Source of the DNA: Candidatus Nitricoxidireducens bremensis
GTDB lineage: Bacteria; Pseudomonadota; Gammaproteobacteria; Burkholderiales; Rhodocyclaceae
Direction of reading: 5' to 3'
Assembly (NCBI GenBank): GCA_030247725.1
Contig: JAOTRT010000007.1
Coordinates: 124,001-188,000, forward strand
Length of the DNA stretch: 64,000 nucleotides
Positions 19,040 through 30,157 of the stretch are shown in pieces. Every line of letters starts with the position of its first letter. Position 1 is the stretch's first letter. Below the pieces are notes generated by a model. It ran no database searches and had not been told where the DNA came from. It was given only the letters and a program-made list of their open reading frames with translations. A program made the translations under genes and the position numbers.

Positions 19040-20170
19040 ATGGCGGAACCGGTGCTCATCTACGCGGTGGACGACGAGCCGCAGATGCAGGTGTTGCTCG
19101 ACGCCATCCTCGGCGACCACTACGCCGTGGAAACCTTCGGTACCGCGGAAGCCTGCCTGCAGCAACTCGCCGCGGCAGAGCAGCGGCCGGAGATGATTCT
19201 GATCGACGTCGGCCTGCCCGGCATGGACGGCTATGCCCTCTGCCGCCGCATCAAGGACGATGCCGAGACCGCCCACATCCCCGTCGCCTTCATCTCGGGC
19301 CACGACACCATCGAGGCACGCCTGCGGGGCTACGAAGCGGGCGGCGAGGACTTCATCGTCAAGCCCTTCGAACCCGAGGAACTGCTGAGCAAGCTGAAGG
19401 TCGCCCTGCGCCTTTTCGAAGAGCAGGAACAGCTGCGCGCCCGCGCCAGCTTCGCCGAGCACACGGCCCTGTCGGCCATGAGTACCCTGGGCAGCCTCGG
19501 CGCCGTCATCGAATTCCTGCGCAAGTCCTTCGCCTGCACGAATGCCGCCGAACTCGGCACTGCCCTGCTCGACGCCCTCAAGCAATACGGCCTCCAGGGC
19601 GCCGTGCGCATCCACATGGGCGGCACCGCCCACACCATGAGCCTCCAGGGCGCCAGCCTGCCCCTCGAAGCCTCGATCCTGGACTACGTCAGCACCCTGG
19701 GCCGCATCTTCGAATTCCAGAAGCGCGCCGTCTTCAATTTCGGCGGCATCACCCTGCTCGTCAGCAACATGCCTATCGACGACGCCGAGCGTTGCGGCAG
19801 CCTGCGCGACAATCTGGCCATCCTGGCGGAAGGAGCCGACGCCCGCCGCCAGGCCATCGAGATCGAGGAAGCCCGGCGCCGCACCCAGCAGGGCCTGCTG
19901 AAGGCGGTGGACAAGCTGCAAAGCACCCTGAATGCCATGCGCGTGAAGCATCAGCGCGAGCAGTTCTCCGTCACCCAGTTGGTCATCGACGTCCAGGAGG
20001 ACATGGTGAAGTCCTTCGTCCAGATCGGCCTCAGCGAAGGCCAGGAGAGCTTCGTCATCGATCTGGTGAAACGTCACATCGGCCAGATTCTCGACCAGAT
20101 CGCCCAGGGGGACGACATCGTCGTCCAGCTGGAGGAACTGGCCGCCACCCTGCGTAACCTGGCCGCCTGA
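19040..20170 (+). CDS. Response regulator with GAF-like and coiled-coil output
   Basis: A 376-residue cytoplasmic protein. The receiver (about residues 5-125) is complete: VDDEPQM, LIDVGLPGMDG (phospho-Asp), AFISGHD and FIVKPFEP. After a helical linker come a region of about 130 residues that looks GAF-like and a C-terminal coiled coil (EEARRRTQQGLLKAVDKLQS and on). No DNA-binding, GGDEF, EAL or HD domain is seen, so output is probably through protein contacts. The ATG at 19040 follows AGGAG. It is the likely partner of the kinase just upstream. Confidence 0.85.
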   Translation: MAEPVLIYAVDDEPQMQVLLDAILGDHYAVETFGTAEACLQQLAAAEQRPEMILIDVGLPGMDGYALCRRIKDDAETAHIPVAFISGHDTIEARLRGYEAGGEDFIVKPFEPEELLSKLKVALRLFEEQEQLRARASFAEHTALSAMSTLGSLGAVIEFLRKSFACTNAAELGTALLDALKQYGLQGAVRIHMGGTAHTMSLQGASLPLEASILDYVSTLGRIFEFQKRAVFNFGGITLLVSNMPIDDAERCGSLRDNLAILAEGADARRQAIEIEEARRRTQQGLLKAVDKLQSTLNAMRVKHQREQFSVTQLVIDVQEDMVKSFVQIGLSEGQESFVIDLVKRHIGQILDQIAQGDDIVVQLEELAATLRNLAA

Positions 20171-20196
20171 CGGCGCGCCCTCAAGGAAGACCGTCC

Positions 20197-20724
20197 ATGC
20201 CCAGCGAAAGCGTGCTCCTCGTCCTCACCGTCATCGGCGACGACCGTCCCGGCCTCGTCGGCGAACTCGCCGCCGCCATCAGCGCCCACGAGGGCAACTG
20301 GCTCGAATCCTCCATGTCCCACCTGGCCGGCAAGTTCGCCGGCATCGTCAAGGTGGCCGTGCCCACGGCCCGTGCCGAGCCCCTCGAACAGGCCCTGGAC
20401 AAGCTGTCCGGCCTGCGCGTCACCAGCGAATCCTCGGCCGAAGCGGACCGCGGCAAGGGCCGCCGCCTCAAGCTGTCCCTGGTCGGCCACGACCGCATCG
20501 GCATCGTGCGCGAGGTATCCCAGGTGCTGGCCCGCCACGCGGTGAACGTGGAGGAACTGGCGACGCGCACCTCCAGCGCCCCCATGTCGGCGGAAATCCT
20601 GTTCCACGCCGACGCCGAACTGCTGGGCGGCCCCGAACTGGACGCCCGCGCCCTGGCGGCGGAACTGGAGCGCATCTCCGACGATCTGATGGTGGACATC
20701 AATCTGGACGAAGCCTTGAAGTGA
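20197..20724 (+). CDS. gcvR: GcvR-like double-ACT regulator
   Basis: A 175-residue protein with two ACT domains: the first begins LVLTVIGDDRPGLVGELAAA and the second LKLSLVGHDRIGIVREVSQV. This is the architecture of GcvR, which in E. coli binds glycine and blocks the activator GcvA. Its location about 3.5 kb after gcvTHP supports a role in glycine sensing, but no gcvA is present and the gcv operon already has a riboswitch, so the partner may differ. The name rests on architecture and context. It overlaps the lipoyl-domain gene by 4 nt. Confidence 0.7.
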   Translation: MPSESVLLVLTVIGDDRPGLVGELAAAISAHEGNWLESSMSHLAGKFAGIVKVAVPTARAEPLEQALDKLSGLRVTSESSAEADRGKGRRLKLSLVGHDRIGIVREVSQVLARHAVNVEELATRTSSAPMSAEILFHADAELLGGPELDARALAAELERISDDLMVDINLDEALK

Positions 20725-20987
20725 CCATCAAGGAAGTGCGCATGCCCAAGTATCCCGAGTGCTGGGAGACTTGCGGCAGTTGCGCGAACGGGGAAGTGTT
20801 CGTCATCGAGGTGCACGTGAAGCCCGGCGACGTGCTGCGCTTCGACGACAGCCTCATCACCCTGGAGACCGGCAAGGTCTCCCTCGACATCCCCAGCCCC
20901 CATGCCGGCACCATCGTCGAAGTGAGGGTGTCCGAGGGCGACAAGCTCGCCGAGGGCGACGTCATCGCCACCCTCGACGTCGCCTGA
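20721..20987 (+). CDS. Orphan lipoyl/biotinyl-domain carrier protein
   Basis: An 88-residue protein that is almost only a lipoyl-type domain. The modifiable Lys lies in LETGKVSLDIPSPHAG; the ETGKV context is that of E2 lipoyl domains rather than the AMKM of biotin carriers. The N-terminus carries two extra Cys (CWETCGSC). No E2 catalytic domain follows. It is coupled to the GcvR-like gene through an ATGA overlap and converges with pyruvate carboxylase after 1 nt. Whether it is lipoylated and by which complex it is used is unknown. Confidence 0.75.
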   Translation: MTIKEVRMPKYPECWETCGSCANGEVFVIEVHVKPGDVLRFDDSLITLETGKVSLDIPSPHAGTIVEVRVSEGDKLAEGDVIATLDVA

Positions 20988-20988
20988 T

Positions 20989-23900
20989 TCAGGCGGAAAG
21001 CCGCACCAGCAGGTCCTTCGGACTCACGGCCATGCCCGGCACGGCATGGACTTCGGCCACGCTGCCGTCCCGGTCGGCGCGCACCACGGTCTCCATCTTC
21101 ATGGCCTCGATGGACACCAGCGGGTCGCCGCGGCGCACCTTCTGGCCGGCCTTCACCGACACCGTGACGACGGAACCCGGCATGGGCGCGCCCACGTGGT
21201 CCGGGTTGCCCTCCTCGGCCTTGGGCCGCTCGCGGCGGGTACCACCGGCGCCGGCCTTGGCGACGCGCACATGGCGCGGCTGGCCGTTGAGTTCGAAGAA
21301 CAGCTTCACGCCCTCGCCCTCGTCATCCACGATGTCGGCGGCGCCCTGGAGGCGGATCACCAGGCTCTTGCCCGGATCGATGTCCACCGAGATCTCCTCG
21401 CCCTGGTTGAGGCCGTTGAAGAACACCGGCGTCGGCAGCAGGTCCACGTGGCCGTAGTGGCGCTGATGGGCGGCGAACTCGGCGAAGACCTTCGGGTACA
21501 TCAGGTAGGAAGCCAGGTCCTTGTCGTCGAGATGGCGGCCGACGACCTTCTCGGCCTTGGCGCGCTCGGCCTCCAGGTCCACGGGCGGCAGGTCCTTGCC
21601 CGGCCGGTCGGCCAGGGGCGCCTGACCCTTGAGGATCTTGTTGGACAGGGCCTTGGGGAAGCCCTCGGGCGGACGGCCCAGTTCGCCCTTGAACAGCGAA
21701 ACCACGGACTCGGGGAAGGCGATTTCCCGAGCCGGGTCCTCCACCTCGGCCGGCGTCAGGTCGTTGGCGACCATGAAGATGGCCATGTCGCCCACCACCT
21801 TGGAGGTGGGCGTCACCTTGACGATGTCGCCGAACAGGCGGTTCACGTCGGCATAGGCGCGGGAAATCTCGGGCCAGCGGTGCTCCAGGCCCATGGCGCG
21901 GGCCTGCTCCCGCAGGTTGGTGTATTGGCCGCCGGGCATCTCGTGGTGGTAGACGTCCGAGGTGCCGGAACGGATGTCGGCCTCGAAGGGCGCGTAGAAG
22001 CGGCGCACGCCCTCCCAGTAGTCGGACAGCTCGCGCATGGCGTCGGTATCCACGTCCGGCGCCTGCGCCGTGCCGGCCAGCGCGTCGGCGATGGAGGTCA
22101 GGTTGGGCTGGGAGGTGAGGCCCGACAGGGCGTCCAGAGCGCCATCCACCGCGTCGATGCCCGCCTCCACCGCCGCCAGCACGGAGGCGGCGGCGATACC
22201 GGAGGTGTCGTGGGTATGGAAGTGGATCGGCAGGCCGGTCTCCTCCCGCAGGGCCTTGACCAGGGTGCGGATGGCGCGGGGCCGGCAGACGCCCGCCATG
22301 TCCTTGATGCCGAGGATATGGGCGCCGGCCTTCTCCAACTGCTTGGCCATGTCTACGTAGTACTTGAGGTCGAACTTGGGGCGGCTCGTGTCGAAGATGT
22401 CGCCCGTGTAGCAGATGGCGCCTTCGCAGACACCGCCGGATTCGATCACCGCATCCATGGCGACGCGCATGTTGTCCACCCAGTTCAGGGAATCGAACAC
22501 GCGGAAGATGTCCATGCCGGCCTCGGCGGCCTGGCGCACGAAGAACTTCACCACGTTGTCGGGATAGTTGGCGTAGCCGACGGCGTTGGCCGAGCGCAGC
22601 AGCATCTGGAACGGGATGTTCGGCACCCGCTCGCGCAGGGCGGCGAGTCGCTCCCAGGGGTCTTCCTTGAGGAAGCGCATGGCCACGTCGAAGGTGGCGC
22701 CGCCCCAGCATTCCATGGACAACAGGTTGGGCAGCAGCCGCGCGTAATGGGGCGCGATGTCGATCATGTCGCGGCTGCGCATGCGCGTGGCGAACAGGGA
22801 CTGGTGGGCGTCGCGCATGCTGGTATCGGTGAGCATCACCTGCGGGTTTTCGCGCAGCCACTTGGAGAAGCCGGCGGGGCCGAGGGCCTTGATGCGGTCG
22901 CGGGTGCCCTGCGGAATCTCGCCGCTGCCGCCGCGCCTGGGCTTCATGGCGGGGGCCAGGGCGTGCTCGGGCTTCTTGCGGCCCTTCATCTCCGGGTTGC
23001 CGTTGACGATCACCTCGCCCATGAAGCGCAGCAGGCGCGTGGCCCGGTCGCGGCGCACCGGGAAATGGAACAGTTCCGGCGTCTCGTCGATGAAGCGCGT
23101 GATGCACTCGCCCTTGAGGAACTGGGGATGGCGGATGACGTTTTCGAGGAAGTGCAGGTTGGTGGAGATGCCGCGGATGCGGAACTCGCGCAGGGCCCGG
23201 TCCATGCGGCCGATGGCCTCGGCCGGGTCGTGGCCCCAGGCGGTGACCTTGACCAGCAGGGAATCGAAGAAGGGCGTGATGATGGCACCGCTGTAGGCCG
23301 TGCCGCCGTCCAGACGCACGCCGAAACCGGCGGCGCTGCGGTAGGCCGTGATACGGCCGTAGTCGGGGGTAAAGTTCTTTTCCGGGTCTTCGGTCGTCAC
23401 GCGGCATTGGAGCGCGTGGCCGTGCAGGCGCACCTCGTGCTGGGCCGGGATGCCGTGGGTGGGGTCGCCGATCTTCGCCCCCTGGCTGACGTTGATCTGG
23501 GCCTTGACCACGTCGACACCCGTCACTTCCTCGGTCACCGTGTGCTCGACCTGGATACGCGGGTTCACCTCGATGAAGTAGAACTCGCCGCTGTCCGCAT
23601 CCATGAGGAACTCGACGGTGCCGGCGTGGGTGTAGCCCACCTTGCGGCAGAGCTTGAGCGCCGACTCGCACAGGGCACCGCGGCGCAGGTCGTCCAGGTA
23701 AGGCGCCGGGGCGCGCTCGACGACCTTCTGGTTGCGGCGCTGCACGGAGCAGTCGCGCTCGAACAGATGGATCAGGTTGCCGTGGGTGTCGCCCAGCACC
23801 TGCACCTCCACGTGGCGGGCGCGGCGCACCAGCTTCTCCAGGTAGACCTCGCCGTTGCCGAAGGCCGCCAGGGCCTCGCGCTTGCCGGCGGCCACCTGCT

Positions 23901-24444
23901 CTTCGAGCTGGGCCTCGGACTCGATGACGCGCATGCCGCGTCCGCCGCCGCCCCAGCTGGCCTTGAGCATCAGCGGATAGCCGACTTCCTTCGCCATGCG
24001 ACGCACCTCCGCCATGTCCTCGGGCAGCGCGCCGGTGGCCGGCACCACGGGCACGCCGGCCGCCATGGCCGCCTGGCGCGCGGCCACCTTGTTGCCCAGG
24101 GTGCGCATCACGTCAGGCTGCGGGCCGACGAAGACGATGCCTTCCCGGGCACAGGCCTCGGCGAATTCCGGATTCTCGGAAAGGAAGCCGTAGCCCGGGT
24201 GGATCGCATCCACCTTGGCCTCCTTGGCCACCCGCAGGATGTCCTCGATGTCCAGGTAGGCGGCGATGGGCTTCTTCCCCTCGCCCACCAGATAGCTTTC
24301 GTCCGCCTTGAAGCGGTGCAGGGCGAAACGGTCCTCGCTGGCGTAGATGCCGACGGTACGGATGCCCATTTCGCTGGCGGCGCGCATGACGCGGATGGCG
24401 ATCTCGCTGCGGTTGGCGACGAGCAGGCTGCGGATCTTCTTCAC
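20989..24444 (-). CDS. pyc: Pyruvate carboxylase
   Basis: A 1151-residue single-chain pyruvate carboxylase that makes oxaloacetate from pyruvate, bicarbonate and ATP. Domains in order: biotin carboxylase (about 1-455; LVANRSEIAIRVMRAASE, ATP loop GGGGRGMRV), carboxyltransferase (about 535-800; DTSMRDAHQSLFATRMR, CWGGATFDVAMRF), the PYC/OADA central domain, and the biotinyl domain with EAMKMETVV near the C-terminus. The length is normal for the alpha4 enzyme. The gene is monocistronic. Its role is anaplerotic. Confidence 0.97.
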   Translation of the reverse strand: MKKIRSLLVANRSEIAIRVMRAASEMGIRTVGIYASEDRFALHRFKADESYLVGEGKKPIAAYLDIEDILRVAKEAKVDAIHPGYGFLSENPEFAEACAREGIVFVGPQPDVMRTLGNKVAARQAAMAAGVPVVPATGALPEDMAEVRRMAKEVGYPLMLKASWGGGGRGMRVIESEAQLEEQVAAGKREALAAFGNGEVYLEKLVRRARHVEVQVLGDTHGNLIHLFERDCSVQRRNQKVVERAPAPYLDDLRRGALCESALKLCRKVGYTHAGTVEFLMDADSGEFYFIEVNPRIQVEHTVTEEVTGVDVVKAQINVSQGAKIGDPTHGIPAQHEVRLHGHALQCRVTTEDPEKNFTPDYGRITAYRSAAGFGVRLDGGTAYSGAIITPFFDSLLVKVTAWGHDPAEAIGRMDRALREFRIRGISTNLHFLENVIRHPQFLKGECITRFIDETPELFHFPVRRDRATRLLRFMGEVIVNGNPEMKGRKKPEHALAPAMKPRRGGSGEIPQGTRDRIKALGPAGFSKWLRENPQVMLTDTSMRDAHQSLFATRMRSRDMIDIAPHYARLLPNLLSMECWGGATFDVAMRFLKEDPWERLAALRERVPNIPFQMLLRSANAVGYANYPDNVVKFFVRQAAEAGMDIFRVFDSLNWVDNMRVAMDAVIESGGVCEGAICYTGDIFDTSRPKFDLKYYVDMAKQLEKAGAHILGIKDMAGVCRPRAIRTLVKALREETGLPIHFHTHDTSGIAAASVLAAVEAGIDAVDGALDALSGLTSQPNLTSIADALAGTAQAPDVDTDAMRELSDYWEGVRRFYAPFEADIRSGTSDVYHHEMPGGQYTNLREQARAMGLEHRWPEISRAYADVNRLFGDIVKVTPTSKVVGDMAIFMVANDLTPAEVEDPAREIAFPESVVSLFKGELGRPPEGFPKALSNKILKGQAPLADRPGKDLPPVDLEAERAKAEKVVGRHLDDKDLASYLMYPKVFAEFAAHQRHYGHVDLLPTPVFFNGLNQGEEISVDIDPGKSLVIRLQGAADIVDDEGEGVKLFFELNGQPRHVRVAKAGAGGTRRERPKAEEGNPDHVGAPMPGSVVTVSVKAGQKVRRGDPLVSIEAMKMETVVRADRDGSVAEVHAVPGMAVSPKDLLVRLSA

Positions 24445-24569
24445 GACTTCTCCTGGGGTGGACGGCTCACCGGGTCCGGTGAAAAACGGCCGGCGAAAAT
24501 ACCACGGCAGGAGGTGGTTTTTTCGTTTACGGGGAAGTCTTTTTGATGCTCACGGGACATTCTAAAGCA

Positions 24570-24591
24570 CTGTTTCTAAGCAGATAAACAG
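24570..24591. promoter_or_regulatory. Inverted repeat upstream of pyc
   Basis: CTGTTT and AAACAG form a perfect 6-bp dyad with a 10-nt spacer in the A+T-rich stretch 24445-24677 between pyc and the next gene. On the minus strand TAGAAT close by (around 24558-24563) could be the pyc -10 element. The spacing does not fit LexA. It is a candidate operator only. Confidence 0.25.
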
Positions 24592-24677
24592 CACTGATGC
24601 GGAGCAGCAAAACCCAGGACGAATGCAGAAGAAATGTTCGACTGAACGGCAACCGCCGGCCAGCCGCTCCACCGCCT

Positions 24678-25652
24678 TCAAATCAGCAGGTAGCGGTGGG
24701 GGTCCCGGCTTTCCTCCAGGGCCCGCCGGGCGTCCTCGCGGAAGATGCGCGCCAGCATGACGATCCAGCGGCGCCGGTCCCGTCCGACGAGTTCGGGAAA
24801 GTTCAGGGTATGGACGTCCGGATCGTCGGCGGCGGGCTTGGAGAGGACGCCCAGCCGGTCCACGGAGACCGAAGTATCGATGAGATGGAGGCGCGGCTCC
24901 GGATTCGCCAGCCAGGACGCCAGCGCCTCAACCAAGTGGGCCGGCTCCAGGGAGGAGGCCAGGGCCCGCAGGCTCTCCTCGATCTCGAACTTGCGCTGGG
25001 CATGGACTTCGGCCGCGCCGGCGGCGAGGCCGCCTCTCATCAGGGCCCGCTCCTGCTCCCAGGCCGTGTGCATGTCCTGCTTCTCCCGGCGCAGGCTCTC
25101 CAGATAGCTGCCGAAACTCTTGGCCAGGCTGTCGAAGGCCGAGCCCCGCAGGAGATGCCGCGTCTGGTCGATATCCACGTTCAGCTCGCCGAGGGTGTGG
25201 TCGGCGAAATAGAGCAGGCGCTGGGGCACGCCCTCCTGGATCATGTCGCCCTGCTGGGCGAGGCCGACCACCAACTTCTCCTTGCGGCGCATGCCGATGA
25301 GGCCGAAGAACTCGTCCGCCGCGGCATTGGCCGGATCGGCGAAGAAACTGCGGATTTCGCGGCTGGTGCCCAGCATGCGGCCGATATCCTCGGGGGCGGC
25401 GAAGAAGGCATGCACCATGGGATCGCGGCCGAAGGCGCGCACGTCGATATCGATGGGCCCCGGAATGGCGGCCACCAGCCCGTCGCAATAGCCGAGGGCA
25501 TGGCGCACCGCCGGCGCCAGCTTGCGCTGGTAGCCCGAGACCACCCGCAGGCGGGGATCGATGCGATCGATGGCCATTTCGATGGCCTTCGCCTCCGTCG
25601 GCGTCACCGCCGGCTGTATCAGCCACGACTTGAGTCCCGCTATCAGCCCCAT
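24678..25652 (-). CDS. Conserved protein of unknown function (324 aa)
   Basis: A 324-residue, probably cytoplasmic protein with no recognised domain. The N-terminus (GLIAGLKSWLIQPAVTPTEA) is mildly hydrophobic but not a clear TM segment. The middle has a helical, charged region (EVHAQRKFEIEESLRALASS) likely to be coiled coil. The sequence is not low-complexity and its codon use matches the neighbours, so it is a real gene. It lies between pyc and ettA, with ettA divergent. Confidence 0.72.
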   Translation of the reverse strand: MGLIAGLKSWLIQPAVTPTEAKAIEMAIDRIDPRLRVVSGYQRKLAPAVRHALGYCDGLVAAIPGPIDIDVRAFGRDPMVHAFFAAPEDIGRMLGTSREIRSFFADPANAAADEFFGLIGMRRKEKLVVGLAQQGDMIQEGVPQRLLYFADHTLGELNVDIDQTRHLLRGSAFDSLAKSFGSYLESLRREKQDMHTAWEQERALMRGGLAAGAAEVHAQRKFEIEESLRALASSLEPAHLVEALASWLANPEPRLHLIDTSVSVDRLGVLSKPAADDPDVHTLNFPELVGRDRRRWIVMLARIFREDARRALEESRDPHRYLLI

Positions 25653-25750
25653 TTCCCTTTCCCACCCTTGTTGCGCCGCCGAATTTTGTCCCCTTCCCGG
25701 CCGGCCTCGGTTAAGCTTGCGCCCTTCGATTTTCGCACCCTATCAGCAAA

Positions 25751-27415
<1,665 letters not shown>

Positions 27416-27450
27416 GCGGTGAAAAAAGCTAAGCTGTTGTAGAAAAAGGA

Positions 27451-27477
27451 AAAGCCCGCCAATCGGCGGGCTTTTTT
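27451..27477. terminator. Bidirectional intrinsic terminator
   Basis: GCCCGCC-AATC-GGCGGGC, flanked by AAA on one side and TTTTTT on the other, forms a strong stem of 7 bp extended by A-T pairs. It ends ettA on the plus strand and, because of the A run, also the convergent 94-codon gene on the minus strand. Confidence 0.93.
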
Positions 27478-27523
27478 GTCGTCCGGTCGCCAGGAGACTC
27501 GGTGCCTGGCGGCGGGAGGGGAA

Positions 27524-27808
27524 TCAGTGTTCTGCCTTCAGGCTGGCGTTGAATACCGCTTCGATGCTCTGGGGCAGGCGGAATTCCGCAAAGGCGCGGC
27601 GGATTTCGGCTTCGTTGGTACCGGCGCTGCGGTCGTCGAAGCGGATGCCCAGCTGGCGGCCGTTGGCGGCCAGGGTCTTGAACGCGTATTGCCAGTGCTG
27701 GACTTCGGCCAGCCGTTCCCGCAATTCGGCCTCGTTGCTGATCTCGATGCCGGCTTTTTTCAGCATTGCCAGGAACTCTTCAAAGGATTCCTTGCACGAA
27801 CTACCCAT
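27524..27808 (-). CDS. Small protein of unknown function (94 aa)
   Basis: A 94-residue acidic cytoplasmic protein. Predicted helices in the N-terminal half (SFEEFLAMLKKAGIEISNEA) and a C-terminal tail. No family recognised. It ends at the shared terminator. Codon use is normal for the window and the translation is not repetitive, so it is likely real. It is divergent from rlhA. Confidence 0.6.
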   Translation of the reverse strand: MGSSCKESFEEFLAMLKKAGIEISNEAELRERLAEVQHWQYAFKTLAANGRQLGIRFDDRSAGTNEAEIRRAFAEFRLPQSIEAVFNASLKAEH

Positions 27809-27980
27809 TTTTCGTCTCCGTTGTTGGGGTATTAAAGTGCCCCATGGCGGAAAAAACGCGCGACATATCGTTAGGTTGACGCACTCTCTACAAGAATTTT
27901 CGAGGCTGGCGGCAAAGCCGAAATTGGCTCATCATTCGCCCCCATTCCTTCAGCCGGCCCCCGTTCCATCGACCAGCCCC

Positions 27981-29873
27981 ATGAAAGCAGGCGTCCCCAT
28001 CGAACTCCTCGCCCCCGCCAAGAACCTGGAATTCGGCCTGGCGGCCATCGACCACGGGGCGGATGCGGTCTATATCGGCGGCCCCTCCTTCGGCGCCCGG
28101 GCCTCGGCGGGCAACCCGGTGGAAGACATCGAGAGGCTGGCCGCCCACGCCCACCGCTACCGGGCCAAAGTGCTGGTGGCCCTGAACACCATCCTGCGGG
28201 ACGACGAACTGGAGAACGCCCGCCGCGTCGCCTGGCAGGCCTGGGAGGCCGGCGCCGACGCCCTCATCGTCCAGGACATGGGCCTGCTGGAGCTGGACCT
28301 GCCGCCCATCCAGCTCCACGCCAGCACCCAGTGCGACATCCGCACGCCGGAGAAAGCCCGTTTCCTGGAGCAGGCCGGCTTTTCCCAGATCGTCCTGGCC
28401 CGGGAGCTGGACCTGGCGCAGATCCGGGAAATCGCCGCCGCCACCTCGGCCACCCTGGAGTTCTTCATCCACGGGGCCCTGTGCGTCAGCTACAGCGGCC
28501 AGTGCTACATCAGCCATGCCCATACGGGCCGCAGCGCCAACCGGGGCGAATGCTCCCAGGCCTGCCGCCTGCCCTACACCCTGACGGACGGCGACGGTCA
28601 GGTGGTGGTCCAGGACAAGCACCTGCTGTCCATGAAGGACAACAACCAGACGGACAACCTGCCGGCCCTGATCGAGGCCGGCATCCGCTCCTTCAAGATC
28701 GAGGGCCGGCTCAAGGACCTTTCCTACGTCAAAAACGTCACGGCCTGGTACCGCCGCCGGCTCGACGCCCTCATGGCCGAGTTGCCGGGTTTCCGCCCCG
28801 CATCATCCGGCCGCTGCCGCTATACCTTCGATCCCCAGCCCGACAAGACCTTCAACCGGGGCGCCACGGACTACTTCGTCGGCGGACGCCAGCAGGACAT
28901 CGCCGCCTTCGACACGCCCAAGTTCGCCGGGGAGCCCATCGGCCGGGTCGGCGCCGTCGGCCACCACTGGTTCGACATCGACGGCGATGCGCCCCTGCAC
29001 AACGGCGACGGGCTTTCCTTCTTCGACGACCATGAGGAACTGGTGGGCCTGCGCATCAACCGGGCCGAGGGCCGCCGCGCCTTCGTCACCGCGCTGCCGC
29101 CCGAACTGGCCGTCGGCACCCGCCTCTACCGCAACCGGGACCAGGAATTCGAACGCCTGCTGGAGAAGAAATCGGCCGAGCGCCGCATCGGACTGCGCCT
29201 GGTCTTCGGCGAAACACCAGCCGGTTTCCGGCTGGGCCTGACGGACGAGGACGGCGTTTCGGCCGGCGCCGACCTGCCCCTGGCGAAGGAGCCCGCCCAG
29301 CATGCCGAGCGGGCCCTGGCAGCGATTAGGGAAAACCTCGGCAAGCTGGGCAACACCCTCTATGCGGCCGACGACATCGCCCTGGAGATCGCCCAGCCCT
29401 GGTTCATCCCGGCCTCGGCCCTCAATGGCCTGCGCCGGGAAGCCGTCGAGAAACTCGACGCCGCCCGTCTCGCGGCCTATCGGCGCCCTGCCCGCGCTGT
29501 CCCCGTCGAGCCGCCGCCGGCCTTCCCCCAGGGCGACCTCAGCTATCTCGGCAACGTCTACAACCAAAAAGCGCGGGAGTTCTACACCCGCCACGGCGTG
29601 CGCCTGATCGACGACGCCTACGAGTGCAACAACGAAAAGGGCCTGGTGTCCCTGATGATCACCAAGCACTGCCTGCGCTACAGCTTCAACCTGTGCCCGA
29701 AGCAGGTGAAGGGCATCCGCCCCGACCCCATGGTGCTGATGAACGGCGGCGAGAAGCTCGACCTGCGCTTCGACTGCAAGCGCTGCGAAATGCATGTGGT
29801 GGGCAAGCTGAAGAAGGGGAGCCGGATTCCCCTGATGCCCGTGCCGGCAACCGCCGCAGGAAAAGTGCGATGA
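27981..29873 (+). CDS. rlhA: RlhA-like U32-family 23S rRNA hydroxylation protein
   Basis: A 630-residue peptidase U32-family protein. The U32 core occupies the first half (IELLAPAKNLEFGLAAIDHG, then FFIHGALCVSYSGQCYISHA), with Cys pairs GECSQAC, and a long C-terminal extension with CPKQV and CKRCEMH. This length (E. coli RlhA about 650, TrhP about 450) favours RlhA (YdcP), needed for 5-hydroxycytidine at 23S position 2501. The start is ATG 27981; the longer open frame upstream crosses the divergent small gene. It overlaps the next gene by 4 nt. Confidence 0.85.
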   Translation: MKAGVPIELLAPAKNLEFGLAAIDHGADAVYIGGPSFGARASAGNPVEDIERLAAHAHRYRAKVLVALNTILRDDELENARRVAWQAWEAGADALIVQDMGLLELDLPPIQLHASTQCDIRTPEKARFLEQAGFSQIVLARELDLAQIREIAAATSATLEFFIHGALCVSYSGQCYISHAHTGRSANRGECSQACRLPYTLTDGDGQVVVQDKHLLSMKDNNQTDNLPALIEAGIRSFKIEGRLKDLSYVKNVTAWYRRRLDALMAELPGFRPASSGRCRYTFDPQPDKTFNRGATDYFVGGRQQDIAAFDTPKFAGEPIGRVGAVGHHWFDIDGDAPLHNGDGLSFFDDHEELVGLRINRAEGRRAFVTALPPELAVGTRLYRNRDQEFERLLEKKSAERRIGLRLVFGETPAGFRLGLTDEDGVSAGADLPLAKEPAQHAERALAAIRENLGKLGNTLYAADDIALEIAQPWFIPASALNGLRREAVEKLDAARLAAYRRPARAVPVEPPPAFPQGDLSYLGNVYNQKAREFYTRHGVRLIDDAYECNNEKGLVSLMITKHCLRYSFNLCPKQVKGIRPDPMVLMNGGEKLDLRFDCKRCEMHVVGKLKKGSRIPLMPVPATAAGKVR

Positions 29874-30136
29874 CCGCTCCCCTGCCCCCAGCCATCCGGC
29901 TCGTGCTCGTCGCCGGCGCCCTTCTTGCCGCAAGCGGAGCCGCCTGGGTGGGAGCGGATCTGTTCTCCGGCCTGGGCGACGGCACCTTCGGCCTGATCCG
30001 CGGCGGACCGGTCACGCGGGACGACGGATTCCGCTACTGGCTGCTGGTCTGCGGCGAAGGCCTGGCGGTCCTCGTCCTGACCGGCGTCGCCCTGACCTTC
30101 GGTTTCCTCGGGCTGCGCGGGACAACTCGCGGCTGA
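29870..30136 (+). CDS. Small two-TM membrane protein, unknown function
   Basis: An 88-residue protein with two hydrophobic segments (IRLVLVAGALLAASGAAWVG and LLVCGEGLAVLVLTGVALTF), hence probably an inner-membrane hairpin. The loop is Gly/Asp-rich (GLGDGTFG, TRDDG). It starts inside rlhA with an ATGA overlap and so is co-translated. No family recognised. Its stop overlaps a short CGCGGCT hairpin that separates it from slyX. Confidence 0.65.
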   Translation: MTAPLPPAIRLVLVAGALLAASGAAWVGADLFSGLGDGTFGLIRGGPVTRDDGFRYWLLVCGEGLAVLVLTGVALTFGFLGLRGTTRG

Positions 30137-30157
30137 CAGCCGCGGCAGGCGAACGTC

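Noticed and set aside
21046..24546. Very long plus-strand open frame opposite pyruvate carboxylase
   Set aside because: It is the complement of a well-supported gene in G+C-rich DNA; its translation is rich in His, Gly, Ala and Val with no domain.
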